NCBI GenBank assembly: GCA_017794945.1
Contig: CP051239.1
Location: 806,001-870,000 of the forward strand
Direction: 5' to 3'
DNA length: 64,000 nucleotides
Source: Alcanivorax sp.
Lineage (GTDB): Bacteria > Pseudomonadota > Gammaproteobacteria > Pseudomonadales > Alcanivoracaceae
A model generated the notes under the pieces. The model did no database searches, had not been told where the DNA came from, and was given only the letters and a program-made list of their open reading frames with translations. Positions 1-7,285 of the stretch are shown in pieces. The first letter of the stretch is position 1. Each line of letters begins with the position of its first letter. A program made the position numbers and the translations under genes.

Positions 1-1
1 C

Positions 2-205
2 CACAAACCCTGCGCGCTGTTCAACGTGGCCGGCTACTACGACGGCCTGGGCACCTTCCTGGATCACGCCACCGAAGAGGCATTTTTGCGCCCGCACCAC
101 CGGGGCATGCTGATCGTGGAATCGCAGCCCGCCGCCCTGCTCGACCGCATGGCCGCTTACCAGCCGCCCCAGGCCAAGCAATGGGTAAAGAAAGACGAGT
201 TGTGA
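2..205 (+). CDS. LOG-family protein (cytokinin riboside 5'-monophosphate phosphoribohydrolase-like), 3' end only
   Basis: Only the last 67 codons are inside the window; the 5' part lies upstream. The readable peptide begins HKPCALFNVAGYYDGL and contains FLDHATEEAFLRPHHRG, which matches the C-terminal region of the LOG/TIGR00730 Rossmann-fold family formerly annotated as lysine decarboxylase. Known members cleave the N-glycosidic bond of nucleoside 5'-monophosphates and act in the cytoplasm. The PGGxGT and active-site motifs are upstream and cannot be inspected, so the family call rests on the tail alone. It converges on uraA across a REP-rich spacer. Confidence 0.72.
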   Translation, partial: HKPCALFNVAGYYDGLGTFLDHATEEAFLRPHHRGMLIVESQPAALLDRMAAYQPPQAKQWVKKDEL

Positions 206-227
206 CGGGCTGTGAGAGCGGGCTTTT

Positions 228-254
228 GTGGGAGCGGGCCTAGCCCGCGAAAGG
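228..254 (+). repeat. REP-like palindrome, forward copy (left half of a BIME-like pair)
   Basis: A 27-nt unit of the form GTGGGAGCGGGC-N-GCCCGCGAAAGG whose GCGGGC/GCCCGC arms can pair. It lies 23 bases after the stop of the LOG-family gene and faces an inverted copy at 320-346. Pseudomonas-type REPs have a very similar core, by memory; no search was run. Confidence 0.8.
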
Positions 255-282
255 CCGGCCTGCCGGCCGGCAAAGGTCGCCC

Positions 283-1620
283 TTAAGAGTCTCTGGAATC
301 CTGCCGGTGGCTGTCGCCACCTTTCGCGGGCCGGGCCCGCTCCCACAGATCACCCTTGCTCCTGGCGTGGTTAAGCATATCTTCGACGTATTCCTGTTCT
401 TCGTGGAGATCGTCCGCGGTGGCCGGCGCGGCGGGCAGTAGCTGATTGAGGATCACCGCCACCAGACCGCACAGGCTGATGCCCTGCAGGGTGAACTCGC
501 CGTTGCCCATCACCATGCCGCCGATGCCGAAGATCAGCGTCACCGCCACGATCACCAGGTTGCGCTGGGCGTGCAGATCCACCCGCGCCTTGATCAGGGT
601 GTTCATGCCGACGCTGGCGATGGAGCCGAACATCAGAATCAGAATGCCGCCCATCACCGGGGTGGGAATACTCTGCAGCAGCAGGCCCACCTTGCCGATG
701 AACGCCAGGCCGATGGCGAACACCGCGGTCCAGGTCATCACCACCGGGTTGAACACCTTGGTGAGCATCACCGCGCCGGTCACTTCCGAATAGGTGGTGT
801 TAGGCGGCCCGCCGAAGAGGGCGGCGGCCATGCTGGCGATACCGTCGCCGGTGAGGGTGCGGTGCAGACCGGGCTTCTTGATGTAGTCCTTGCCGGTGAC
901 ATTGCTGATCGCCAGTACGTCGCCGACGTGTTCGATGGCCGGCGCCAGTGCCACCGGCACCATGAACAGGATGGCCGGCCAGTGGAAGGTGGGCGCCACG
1001 AAGTCCGGCACCGCCAGCCAGCGCGTCTGCTGGACGGCGCCGAAATCCACCATGCCCAGGGCCAGCGCCGCCAGATACCCGGTTACCACCCCGCACAAAA
1101 TCGGCAACAGCCGGAACAGCCCGCGGGCCAGGGTCGCCACCAGCATGGTGGTGAGCAGCGCCACCATGGACACCGTCAGCGCCTGGCCATAGGGGAACAC
1201 CCGTTCGGCGCCGTTGCCGGTCAGTCCCATGGCGAAATTCACCGCCGTGGGGGCCAGACTGAGCCCGATCACCATGATGATCGGCCCGGTGACCACCGGC
1301 GGCATCAGCCGGTGCAAAAAGCCCGGGCCGCGCCACTTCACCAGCGCGCCCAGCACCACATAGACCACCGCGGTGCAGAACAGCGCGCCCATGGTGGCGG
1401 GGATGCCCCACTGCTCGACGCCATGGGCAATGGGCGCCACGAACACGAACGACGACGCCAGGAACACCGGCACCGACCGCCGCGTGATCCACTGAAACAG
1501 CAAGGTGCCGAGCCCGGCGGTGAACAGCGCCACGCTCGGGTCCAGGCCGGTGAGCAGCGGCATCAGCACCATGGCGCCGAACGCCACGAACAACATTTGC
1601 GCGCCGATCAGAATGTTCAT
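283..1620 (-). CDS. uraA: Uracil/xanthine permease, NCS2 family
   Basis: A 445-residue hydrophobic protein with about 12-14 predicted membrane helices. It starts [10 protein letters not shown], and a conserved [13 protein letters not shown] segment matches the NCS2 (nucleobase-cation symporter 2) substrate-site region. The known role is proton-coupled uptake of uracil across the inner membrane. Its ATG overlaps the upp stop by four bases (ATGA), so the two are co-translated and import is linked to salvage. The last 20 or so residues are odd: [10 protein letters not shown] is the translation of a REP sequence, followed by a polar tail to a TAA stop. The family core appears complete before this tail, so function is probably kept. 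Other NCS2 substrates such as xanthine cannot be excluded, but the upp neighbour argues for uracil. Confidence 0.93.
   Translation of the reverse strand: MNILIGAQMLFVAFGAMVLMPLLTGLDPSVALFTAGLGTLLFQWITRRSVPVFLASSFVFVAPIAHGVEQWGIPATMGALFCTAVVYVVLGALVKWRGPGFLHRLMPPVVTGPIIMVIGLSLAPTAVNFAMGLTGNGAERVFPYGQALTVSMVALLTTMLVATLARGLFRLLPILCGVVTGYLAALALGMVDFGAVQQTRWLAVPDFVAPTFHWPAILFMVPVALAPAIEHVGDVLAISNVTGKDYIKKPGLHRTLTGDGIASMAAALFGGPPNTTYSEVTGAVMLTKVFNPVVMTWTAVFAIGLAFIGKVGLLLQSIPTPVMGGILILMFGSIASVGMNTLIKARVDLHAQRNLVIVAVTLIFGIGGMVMGNGEFTLQGISLCGLVAVILNQLLPAAPATADDLHEEQEYVEDMLNHARSKGDLWERARPAKGGDSHRQDSRDS
320..346 (-). repeat. REP-like palindrome, reverse copy inside the uraA 3' end
   Basis: The inverted partner of the copy at 228-254. 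It is preceded by a second small stem (GGTGGC/GCCACC, about 306-320) and a GTCTCTGG-A-ATCC-type lead at about 289-300, modules that recur at 3053-3086 and 9226-9260. It lies within the reading frame of the permease and encodes about residues 425-434. Confidence 0.8.
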
Positions 1621-2243
1621 TTGGTGCCGAAGATCTTGTCGCCGGCGTCGCCCAGGCCGGGCACGATGTAGCCGTCTTCGTTGAGGCCCTGGTCCACGGA
1701 GGCGGTATAGAGCGTCACATCCGGGTGCGCCTCGTGCACGCGGCGGATGCCCTCCGGCGCCGCCACCAGTACCAGCGCGCGAATCTGGGTGCAGCCGGCT
1801 TTCTTGAGCATGTCGATGGTGGCGACCATGGAGCCGCCGGTGGCCAGCATCGGGTCGATCACCAGCGCCAGGCGCTCCTCCAGGCCGTGGGCCAGCTTCT
1901 CGAAATAGGCCACCGGCTCCAGGGTTTCCTCGTTACGGTAGAGCCCCACCACGCTGACCTTGGCGCTGGGAATCAGCTCCAGAACGCCGTCCAGCATACC
2001 GATGCCGGCGCGCAGAATCGGCACCACGGTGACTTTCTTGCCCTTGATGCGCTGCGCCGGCACCGCCCCCATCCAGGTGTCCACCTGGTAGTCCTCCAGC
2101 AGCAGGTCGCTGGTGGCTTCGTAGGTCAACAGGCTGGCCACTTCCGCGGTGAGCTGGCGGAAGCTGCGGGTGCTCAAGGATTGCTGCCGCAGCAGCCCCA
2201 GCTTGTGCTTCACCAGGGGATGGGCAATTTCATGAACATGCAT
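1617..2243 (-). CDS. upp: Uracil phosphoribosyltransferase
   Basis: A 208-residue protein, the usual family length. It converts uracil and PRPP to UMP in the cytoplasmic pyrimidine salvage pathway. The PRPP-binding loop reads [11 protein letters not shown] and the uracil-binding end reads [12 protein letters not shown] at the C-terminus. I chose the internal ATG at 2243 ([14 protein letters not shown]) because an upstream extension in the same frame has no homology to the family and a GAGGAG ribosome site precedes this ATG. It is the first gene of a upp-uraA operon and is divergent from ppa. Confidence 0.97.
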   Translation of the reverse strand: MHVHEIAHPLVKHKLGLLRQQSLSTRSFRQLTAEVASLLTYEATSDLLLEDYQVDTWMGAVPAQRIKGKKVTVVPILRAGIGMLDGVLELIPSAKVSVVGLYRNEETLEPVAYFEKLAHGLEERLALVIDPMLATGGSMVATIDMLKKAGCTQIRALVLVAAPEGIRRVHEAHPDVTLYTASVDQGLNEDGYIVPGLGDAGDKIFGTK

Positions 2244-2350
2244 GGTGTCGGGCTCCTCAGACTGACGCGGGGCGATTGTACCCGCCACGCCGCCGGGAGG
2301 CACCGTCCGCTACGACTTTCGGCGATTAGCCAGGCGGGGCGCGCGGTTGC

Positions 2351-2356
2351 TATAAT
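2351..2356 (+). promoter_or_regulatory. Probable extended -10 promoter of ppa
   Basis: TGC-TATAAT gives a perfect -10 hexamer preceded by the TG of an extended -10 element. No good -35 is visible, as expected for this class. Transcription would start near 2363, about 60 bases ahead of the ppa start. Confidence 0.6.
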
Positions 2357-2423
2357 CCGCGCCCGTTCAACAGGGCACCGCCACGGTCCCTGCCCGATGA
2401 CCCAATCGCTTAAAGGACAGACC

Positions 2424-2954
2424 ATGGATTTCACACAGGTACCCGCCGGGAAAGACGTTCCCGAAGATATCTTCGTCGCCATTGAAATTCCGGCCAACGC
2501 CGACCCGATCAAATACGAGATCGACAAGGACAGCAATGCCGTCTTCGTCGACCGTTTCATGGCCACCCCCATGTTCTATCCGGCCAACTACGGGTACATC
2601 CCCAACACCCTGTCCGAAGACGGCGATCCGCTGGACGTGCTGGTGGTCACCCCCTACCCGGTGGTGCCCGGCTCCGTGATCCGCTGCCGCCCGGTGGGCG
2701 TGCTCAACATGACCGACGAAGCCGGCAAGGACGCCAAACTGGTGGCGGTGCCCCATACCAAGCTCACCAAGCTCTATGACGACGTCAAGGAAATCGACGA
2801 TCTGCCGTCACTGCTGCTGGCCCAGATCAAGCACTTCTTCGAAAACTACAAGGATCTGGAAGAAGGCAAATGGGTGAAAGTGGACGGCTGGGACAACGCC
2901 GCCGCCGCCAAAGAGGAAATCCTCAAGTCCGTCGCGGCCTTCGAAAAGAAATAA
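2424..2954 (+). CDS. ppa: Inorganic pyrophosphatase, family I
   Basis: A 176-residue protein, normal for bacterial family I soluble pyrophosphatase. It hydrolyses diphosphate to two phosphates, pulling biosynthetic reactions forward in the cytoplasm. The signature DGDPLDVLV (metal-binding aspartates) is present around residues 66-74, after the active-site segment [13 protein letters not shown]. The ATG at 2424 gives the standard N-terminus [10 protein letters not shown] and follows a TAAAGGACAG ribosome site. It is transcribed alone and divergently from upp, with a BIME-like repeat pair directly downstream. Confidence 0.97.
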   Translation: MDFTQVPAGKDVPEDIFVAIEIPANADPIKYEIDKDSNAVFVDRFMATPMFYPANYGYIPNTLSEDGDPLDVLVVTPYPVVPGSVIRCRPVGVLNMTDEAGKDAKLVAVPHTKLTKLYDDVKEIDDLPSLLLAQIKHFFENYKDLEEGKWVKVDGWDNAAAAKEEILKSVAAFEKK

Positions 2955-2974
2955 CCGCCTTTTCGAACCCGCTT

Positions 2975-3001
2975 GTTGGAGCGGGCCTCGCCCGCGAAAG
3001 G
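2975..3001 (+). repeat. REP-like palindrome, forward copy
   Basis: GTTGGAGCGGGC-CTC-GCCCGCGAAAGG, 20 bases after the ppa stop. It pairs with the inverted copy at 3086-3112 to form a second BIME-like element between convergent ppa and the AraC gene. Confidence 0.8.
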
Positions 3002-3085
3002 AAGCGAAGCTCCAGGCAGGATCCCGGAGGCATATCTAACGGCACAAACACCGTCTCTGGTATCCCGCCGTGTGGCTAACGCCAC

Positions 3086-3112
3086 CCTTTCGCGGGCGGG
3101 GCCCGCTCCCAC
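3086..3112 (-). repeat. REP-like palindrome, reverse copy with upstream module
   Basis: An inverted partner of the copy at 2975-3001. The preceding module 3053-3085 contains GTCTCTGGTATCCCGCC and a GTGGC/GCCAC stem shared with the copies at 289-320 and 9226-9258. The facing side (about 3010-3030) carries a degraded inverse of the same module (CTCCAGGCAGGATCC). Confidence 0.8.
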
Positions 3113-3141
3113 AAATCGTTCCAAAAAAATCCCGCCTTTCT

Positions 3142-4173
3142 CTAGATCCCTTCCCGGTATTCCCTAGGCGTTTTACCGCTCCATCGCTTAAACGCGCGGG
3201 AGAAATTGGCGACGTCGTTGTAGCCCAATGCGTAAGCGACTTCACTGATGCGCGTGCCCCGTTCTCCAAGCAACTTACAGGCCTGCCGATAGCGCGCCTC
3301 GTCCTGTAACTGTCGATAGGTGAGATCCGCTTGCTGCAGGTGGCGCTTGAGCGTGCGCGGTGAAGTGGCCAGCTGTTCGGCCATCTCGGCGAGCTCCGGC
3401 AGAGGCCCAGGGTGATCGCGGAGCACGGCGCGCACCCGTTCCGGCAGCGGCCCTTCCTGGTTGGCCCGCCAGCGCCGGAATTCCAGTTCGCACTGCTCCC
3501 GGGCCAGCGCTTCCGCCTGCGGGTCGGCCAGCCGTGGCCGCGCCGCCAGCAACGCTTCGGAGACGATCAGCGCGTCCCGCGCCTGACCGTATTGGACCGG
3601 TACCGGCACCGCCTTGCGCAGGGCCTCGGCGTGGGGCGGCGGCGCGCCTTGGAAATGCACCTCCGCGCCCTCCGGGCTGGCTTCCAGCAGCTGCTCCAGC
3701 ATGTAGACAAAGCCGATCACCATGGCCTCGATAACAAAGCTTTGTATCGGCCCGGGGTTGAAGTCGGTACGAAAGCTGAGTGCCTGACGCCGCTCGGCCA
3801 GGGGCTCCCGCTCCACGCTCAGAAACGGCGCGCGCAGCCCCAGATAGCGGCGCGCCGCTTCCAGACCGTCGTCCATGGTGGGGCTCGACAGCGCCAGCAG
3901 CCCCACCGGCCCGTGCAGCGTGATGCGCATGGCCCGCGCATACCGAAAGCCGAGGCCGGCCTCCCCGACCAGGGACAGCGCCGCCTCGGCGGCGGCGTCC
4001 GCCTGTTCCAGGGGCAGCCGGTATTCCGAATCCAGCAGTTGCTCGCGCTTGAGCCCCAGCGTCGTCAACAGCGCCGCCGGATCGTGCCCCAGGTCGCGGA
4101 GGACATCGCACAGCAGCACCACATAAATACCGGGGATACCGGGCGTGAACCAGGTCCGGCCTGAAACGACCAC
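3142..4173 (-). CDS. AraC-family transcriptional regulator (PF12625-type N-terminal domain)
   Basis: A 343-residue regulator with an arabinose-binding-like N-terminal half (about 15-200) and a C-terminal AraC helix-turn-helix pair (about 240-343; SPRTLKRHLQQ and YNDVANFSRAFKRWSG). This architecture is shared by OruR/ArgR-like and many lipid- or alcohol-responsive AraC proteins; the ligand is unknown. The start is a GTG at 4173 with GGAGGG 6-8 bases upstream. The open frame continues much further, but there it runs antisense to the divergent gene at 4258 and has no family similarity. It probably regulates that divergent hydrolase-like gene, a common pairing; this is inferred from position only. 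Confidence 0.85.
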   Translation of the reverse strand: MVVSGRTWFTPGIPGIYVVLLCDVLRDLGHDPAALLTTLGLKREQLLDSEYRLPLEQADAAAEAALSLVGEAGLGFRYARAMRITLHGPVGLLALSSPTMDDGLEAARRYLGLRAPFLSVEREPLAERRQALSFRTDFNPGPIQSFVIEAMVIGFVYMLEQLLEASPEGAEVHFQGAPPPHAEALRKAVPVPVQYGQARDALIVSEALLAARPRLADPQAEALAREQCELEFRRWRANQEGPLPERVRAVLRDHPGPLPELAEMAEQLATSPRTLKRHLQQADLTYRQLQDEARYRQACKLLGERGTRISEVAYALGYNDVANFSRAFKRWSGKTPREYREGI

Positions 4174-4257
4174 AGGTTGGCCCTCCACAACAAGACGGGA
4201 AAGCACGACTGGACCATAGTTGTTGACATCAATCAATGGCAGAAACCCGGAGTCGCC

Positions 4258-5121
4258 ATGAAACTGCTTTCCCGTTCCCGTCGCGCCGTTCAGCGTTTGC
4301 CGATCCGGCCGCGCCGCATGAACTTCCGTTTCAAGGGTCTGGAGAACACCCGCTACTGGTTCGACAACGATCCGGTGCTGACCCATTTCATGAATGTGCT
4401 GTCGGTGACCTTCCCGGACGGCGAGCGCTTCTTCGTGGACGCGGTGCGCGCCTTCCGCGACCGGGTCGACGATCCGCAACGCCAGAAGGACATCTCCGGC
4501 TTTATCGGCCAGGAGGCGATGCATTCCCTGGAGCATCAGGCGTTCAACGACCTGGTCTCCGGCAAGGGCTATGAGGCACTGGTGGAAAAAGCGCTGGGCG
4601 TCACCCGGCATCTGCTGGCCGGCGGCCGCAAGCACCTGAGCGCCGAGGAACAGCTGGCCGCCACCGCCGGCCTGGAGCACATCACCGCGATTCTCGCCGA
4701 TACCATTCTGCGGCGCGGCGACATGGTGGAGAAAATGGACCCGTCCGTGCGCGATCTGTGGGTCTGGCATTCCATTGAGGAAACCGAGCACAAGGCGGTG
4801 GCCTTCGACCTCTACCAGGACGTGGACGGCGGCTACTGGCGCCGCCAGCGCACCTTTTTCACCGGCACCGCCTATCTGATCGGTTTCAGCGCCTACTTCA
4901 CCTGGCAGTTCCTCAAGCAGGACGGCGTCAACCGGCAGCCGCTGACCCTGGCCAAGGGCCTGTGGAAGATGTTCGGCTACCGGGGCGTGGTGAGCGCGGC
5001 GATTCCGGCCTGGTTCCAGTACCTGCGCCCGGACTTCCATCCCTGGCAGGACGACAACACCCACCTGCTGGACGCCTGGCGCGCCACCCTGCCCGAGCCG
5101 GCGGTGTCCGCCGCCGCCTGA
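4258..5121 (+). CDS. Metal-dependent hydrolase family protein (PF10118-like)
   Basis: A 287-residue protein resembling the poorly characterised 'predicted metal-dependent hydrolase' family. Putative metal ligands sit in ExxH-type motifs: QEAMHSLEH near residue 83, GLEHI near 141 and EETEHK near 175, an arrangement reminiscent of ferritin-like di-iron proteins. A hydrophobic stretch around 200-220 (GTAYLIGFSAYFTW) may be membrane-associated. The start at 4258 follows CCCGGAGTCGCC; an in-frame upstream ATG at 4177 would overlap the regulator's start region. It is divergent from the AraC gene and ends in a strong hairpin. The reaction is unknown. Confidence 0.75.
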   Translation: MKLLSRSRRAVQRLPIRPRRMNFRFKGLENTRYWFDNDPVLTHFMNVLSVTFPDGERFFVDAVRAFRDRVDDPQRQKDISGFIGQEAMHSLEHQAFNDLVSGKGYEALVEKALGVTRHLLAGGRKHLSAEEQLAATAGLEHITAILADTILRRGDMVEKMDPSVRDLWVWHSIEETEHKAVAFDLYQDVDGGYWRRQRTFFTGTAYLIGFSAYFTWQFLKQDGVNRQPLTLAKGLWKMFGYRGVVSAAIPAWFQYLRPDFHPWQDDNTHLLDAWRATLPEPAVSAAA

Positions 5122-5148
5122 TCCGGTCCGCGAAAAAAATGGACAGCC

Positions 5149-5182
5149 GAAAACCGCCCCGTCATCCTTTGGGGCGGTTTTC
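5149..5182 (+). terminator. Rho-independent-like hairpin after the hydrolase gene
   Basis: A perfect 12-bp stem (GAAAACCGCCCC at 5149-5160 with its complement at 5171-5182) and a 10-base loop. The T-rich 3' arm can serve as the U-tract. It ends 17 bases before the next start codon. Confidence 0.75.
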
Positions 5183-5198
5183 AGCGTCAGGCGGACCC

Positions 5199-5963
5199 AT
5201 GACTTCGGATAACGATCCCACTTCCAACCCGGCCTCCGGCAAGGACCGGCTGTTCGCCGAACAGGACCGGGCCATCAGCGACTTCGATTTCGGCGAAAGC
5301 ACCGCCCGGGTGTTCGACGACATGCTGGATCGCAGCATTCCCCAGTACGGTGAGTTGCAGCGCATGATCGGCGAGCTGGCCGGCGAATTCGCCACCCCCG
5401 GCTCGCGGGTCTACGACCTGGGCTGCTCCACCGGCCTCACCCTGAAAAGCCTGGACCGCACCGTGGACGCCGGCGCCACCCTGGTGGGCGTGGACTATTC
5501 CCCGGCGATGCTGGATAAAGCCCGGGGCAACCTCGACGACCAGCACCAGGCCGGCCGCCTGCGGCTGGAGCACGCCGATCTGAATGACGGCATCCACATC
5601 GAGAACGCCTCCGTGGTGGTGCTCAACCTGACCCTGCAGTTCGTGCGCCCGGTCAACCGGGAAAGCCTGCTGCGCTCGGTGGTCGATGGCCTCAACCCCG
5701 GCGGCGTGTTGATTCTGGTGGAAAAGGTGCTGGGCAGCGACGCCCTGCTCAACCGGCTGTGGATCAAGTTGTACTACGACATGAAGAAGCGCAACGGCTA
5801 TTCGGAAACCGAGATCGCCAAGAAGCGGGAGGCGCTGGAGAACGTGCTGATTCCCTACCGCCCGGACGAGAACATCAAGATTCTCGCGCGCAGCGGTTTG
5901 GATAACGTGGACATGTTCTTTAAGTGGTACAACTTCGCGGGGTTCTTAGGGGTAAAGGCGTAG
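5199..5963 (+). CDS. CmoA-like carboxy-SAM synthase / SAM-dependent methyltransferase fold protein
   Basis: A 254-residue class I SAM-binding protein. It has the Rossmann motif VYDLGCSTGLTLKSL near residue 68, ASVVVLNLTLQFV near 135, LNPGGVLILVEK near 166, and the tract YSETEIAKKREALENVL near 195. These segments parallel E. coli CmoA, which makes carboxy-S-adenosylmethionine from SAM and prephenate for tRNA wobble cmo5U34 modification. The arginine in KKRE matches the region where CmoA binds the carboxylate. CmoA normally sits beside CmoB, but no cmoB is here, so a related methyltransferase is possible. The ATG at 5199 was chosen because it begins at the family N-terminus. Confidence 0.72.
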   Translation: MTSDNDPTSNPASGKDRLFAEQDRAISDFDFGESTARVFDDMLDRSIPQYGELQRMIGELAGEFATPGSRVYDLGCSTGLTLKSLDRTVDAGATLVGVDYSPAMLDKARGNLDDQHQAGRLRLEHADLNDGIHIENASVVVLNLTLQFVRPVNRESLLRSVVDGLNPGGVLILVEKVLGSDALLNRLWIKLYYDMKKRNGYSETEIAKKREALENVLIPYRPDENIKILARSGLDNVDMFFKWYNFAGFLGVKA

Positions 5964-5973
5964 CGGACGCCGG

Positions 5974-6034
5974 CCCGGCCGTCCCTGGCCGGGCGTAAAC
6001 CGCGCTGCGAAGCGGTGCTTCGGTCGCGGTTTAC
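5974..6034. terminator. Two tandem hairpins between convergent genes
   Basis: The first hairpin pairs CCCGGCC (5974-5980) with GGCCGGG (5987-5993). The second pairs GTAAACCGCG (5995-6004) with CGCGGTTTAC (6025-6034), perfect over 10 bp. The second arm contains the stop codon of the DUF2333 gene. They probably block transcription from both sides. Confidence 0.5.
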
Positions 6035-7029
6035 CCCTCCTGGAGAAGTTTCCGCAGGTCCACCAGGGAGGCGTTGGCGCGGGTGATGTAGTTGGCCATC
6101 ACCAGCGAGTGGTTGGCGAACACCCCGAAGCCGGAGCCATTCAGAATCACCGGGCTCCACAGGGTCTGCTGGGTGGCTTCCAGTTCGCGCACCATCTGCC
6201 GGAAGCTGACGGTGGCGTTCTTGCGGCGCAGCACGTCGGCGAAATCCACCTCCACCGCGCGCATCAATTGCACCAGCGCCCAGGACGCGCCCCGCGCTTC
6301 ATAGAAAACGTTGTCGATCTCCATCCAGCCGGTTTTCACGAAGCGCTCTTCCTTGTCCAGCTCGCCCACCGGGGTGTCATTGTCGGTGTTCAGCTGGGTA
6401 CGACCGACGCTCTGGCTGAGGCTGAGGCTCAGGGAACCGAGCCGGTTCTGCACTTCGTTGAGCCAGTAGTTGAGGTTGTCCGCGCGGGCGTAGAACTGGG
6501 CGCTGCCGTCCTGGCGGCGCAGCGCCTCCAGGTAGTTTTCCAGGGCGCGGATACCACGCCGGTACTCGCTCTCGGTGGCCGGCATGGCCCAGCTTTCGGC
6601 GTCGAAGTTGAACTGCGGCTCGGCGATCGCCAGGAACGGGTCCTCCTGGCTCTGCGACTGGGAGCGGCTCATGTCGCGGCGCATCACCCGGGTCACGTCC
6701 CGCAACTGCACCAGTACGCCGAACTCCCAGGAGGGCATGTTATCCAGCCACAGACGGTGCGGCAGCATGTCGTTGCTGAGATAGCCGCCGGGCTTGTCGA
6801 GCAGCGTACTGGCCACATGAATCACTTCCCGGGTCATGGTTTCCCCGGCCACCGCGCCGTCGCGGCGGTTCACTTCCGACAGGTCCGGCTCCCAGCTCCA
6901 GTACCAGCCCAGCGCCACATCCACCAGCAGCAGGATCGCCAGCAGCCACAGCAGGCCTTTCCAGATACGGTTGTTTCTTGGGTCCAGGAGCGTGTCCCCG
7001 ACCTTTTGTCCGAATTTGTCGTCCGTCAT
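6031..7029 (-). CDS. DUF2333 family membrane-anchored protein
   Basis: A 332-residue protein with one N-terminal membrane helix at about residues 24-43 (WKGLLWLLAILLLVDVAL) and a large soluble part, probably periplasmic. Conserved family stretches include GGYLSNDMLPHRLWLDNMP and the C-terminal FANHSLVMANYITRAN. The family is widespread in gammaproteobacteria and has no established function. The ATG at 7029 is close to the membrane segment and is the only convincing start. It is transcribed alone, convergent with the CmoA-like gene. Confidence 0.85.
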   Translation of the reverse strand: MTDDKFGQKVGDTLLDPRNNRIWKGLLWLLAILLLVDVALGWYWSWEPDLSEVNRRDGAVAGETMTREVIHVASTLLDKPGGYLSNDMLPHRLWLDNMPSWEFGVLVQLRDVTRVMRRDMSRSQSQSQEDPFLAIAEPQFNFDAESWAMPATESEYRRGIRALENYLEALRRQDGSAQFYARADNLNYWLNEVQNRLGSLSLSLSQSVGRTQLNTDNDTPVGELDKEERFVKTGWMEIDNVFYEARGASWALVQLMRAVEVDFADVLRRKNATVSFRQMVRELEATQQTLWSPVILNGSGFGVFANHSLVMANYITRANASLVDLRKLLQEG

Positions 7030-7285
7030 TGTCGTTCCCGAGTATTGTCTTGTCCCAAGAGGCTACCAGAGTAACGTCAAGCAGCGGAGAAGGGCGACCT
7101 CCGCATCGTTTAGTTTTGCGTCGCCGGGCCGGGGCGGCGAGAATGACGCGCCAGTGGTCCAGGCGGCCAACCTTAACCCGGCGCTAATCCAGGCCCCGGC
7201 ATACTTGTGCGGTGTTTTTCCCGGCATACCCGGGAACCCAGCCTCCGGTCCGGTATCGAAAGGCTGTATCCAGTGGGAGGAATAG
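7030..7285. other. Intergenic region, divergent DUF2333/dsbD
   Basis: 256 bases between divergent starts must hold both promoters, but no confident -35/-10 pair stands out. A TCGCCG/CGGCGA hairpin lies at 7121-7140. No gene is supported here. Confidence 0.5.

Noticed and set aside
4178-5064. Long open frame extending the AraC gene upstream on the minus strand
   Set aside because: It is antisense to the hydrolase-like gene, with low-complexity composition caused by high GC. A GTG with a good ribosome site at 4173 gives the normal family length.
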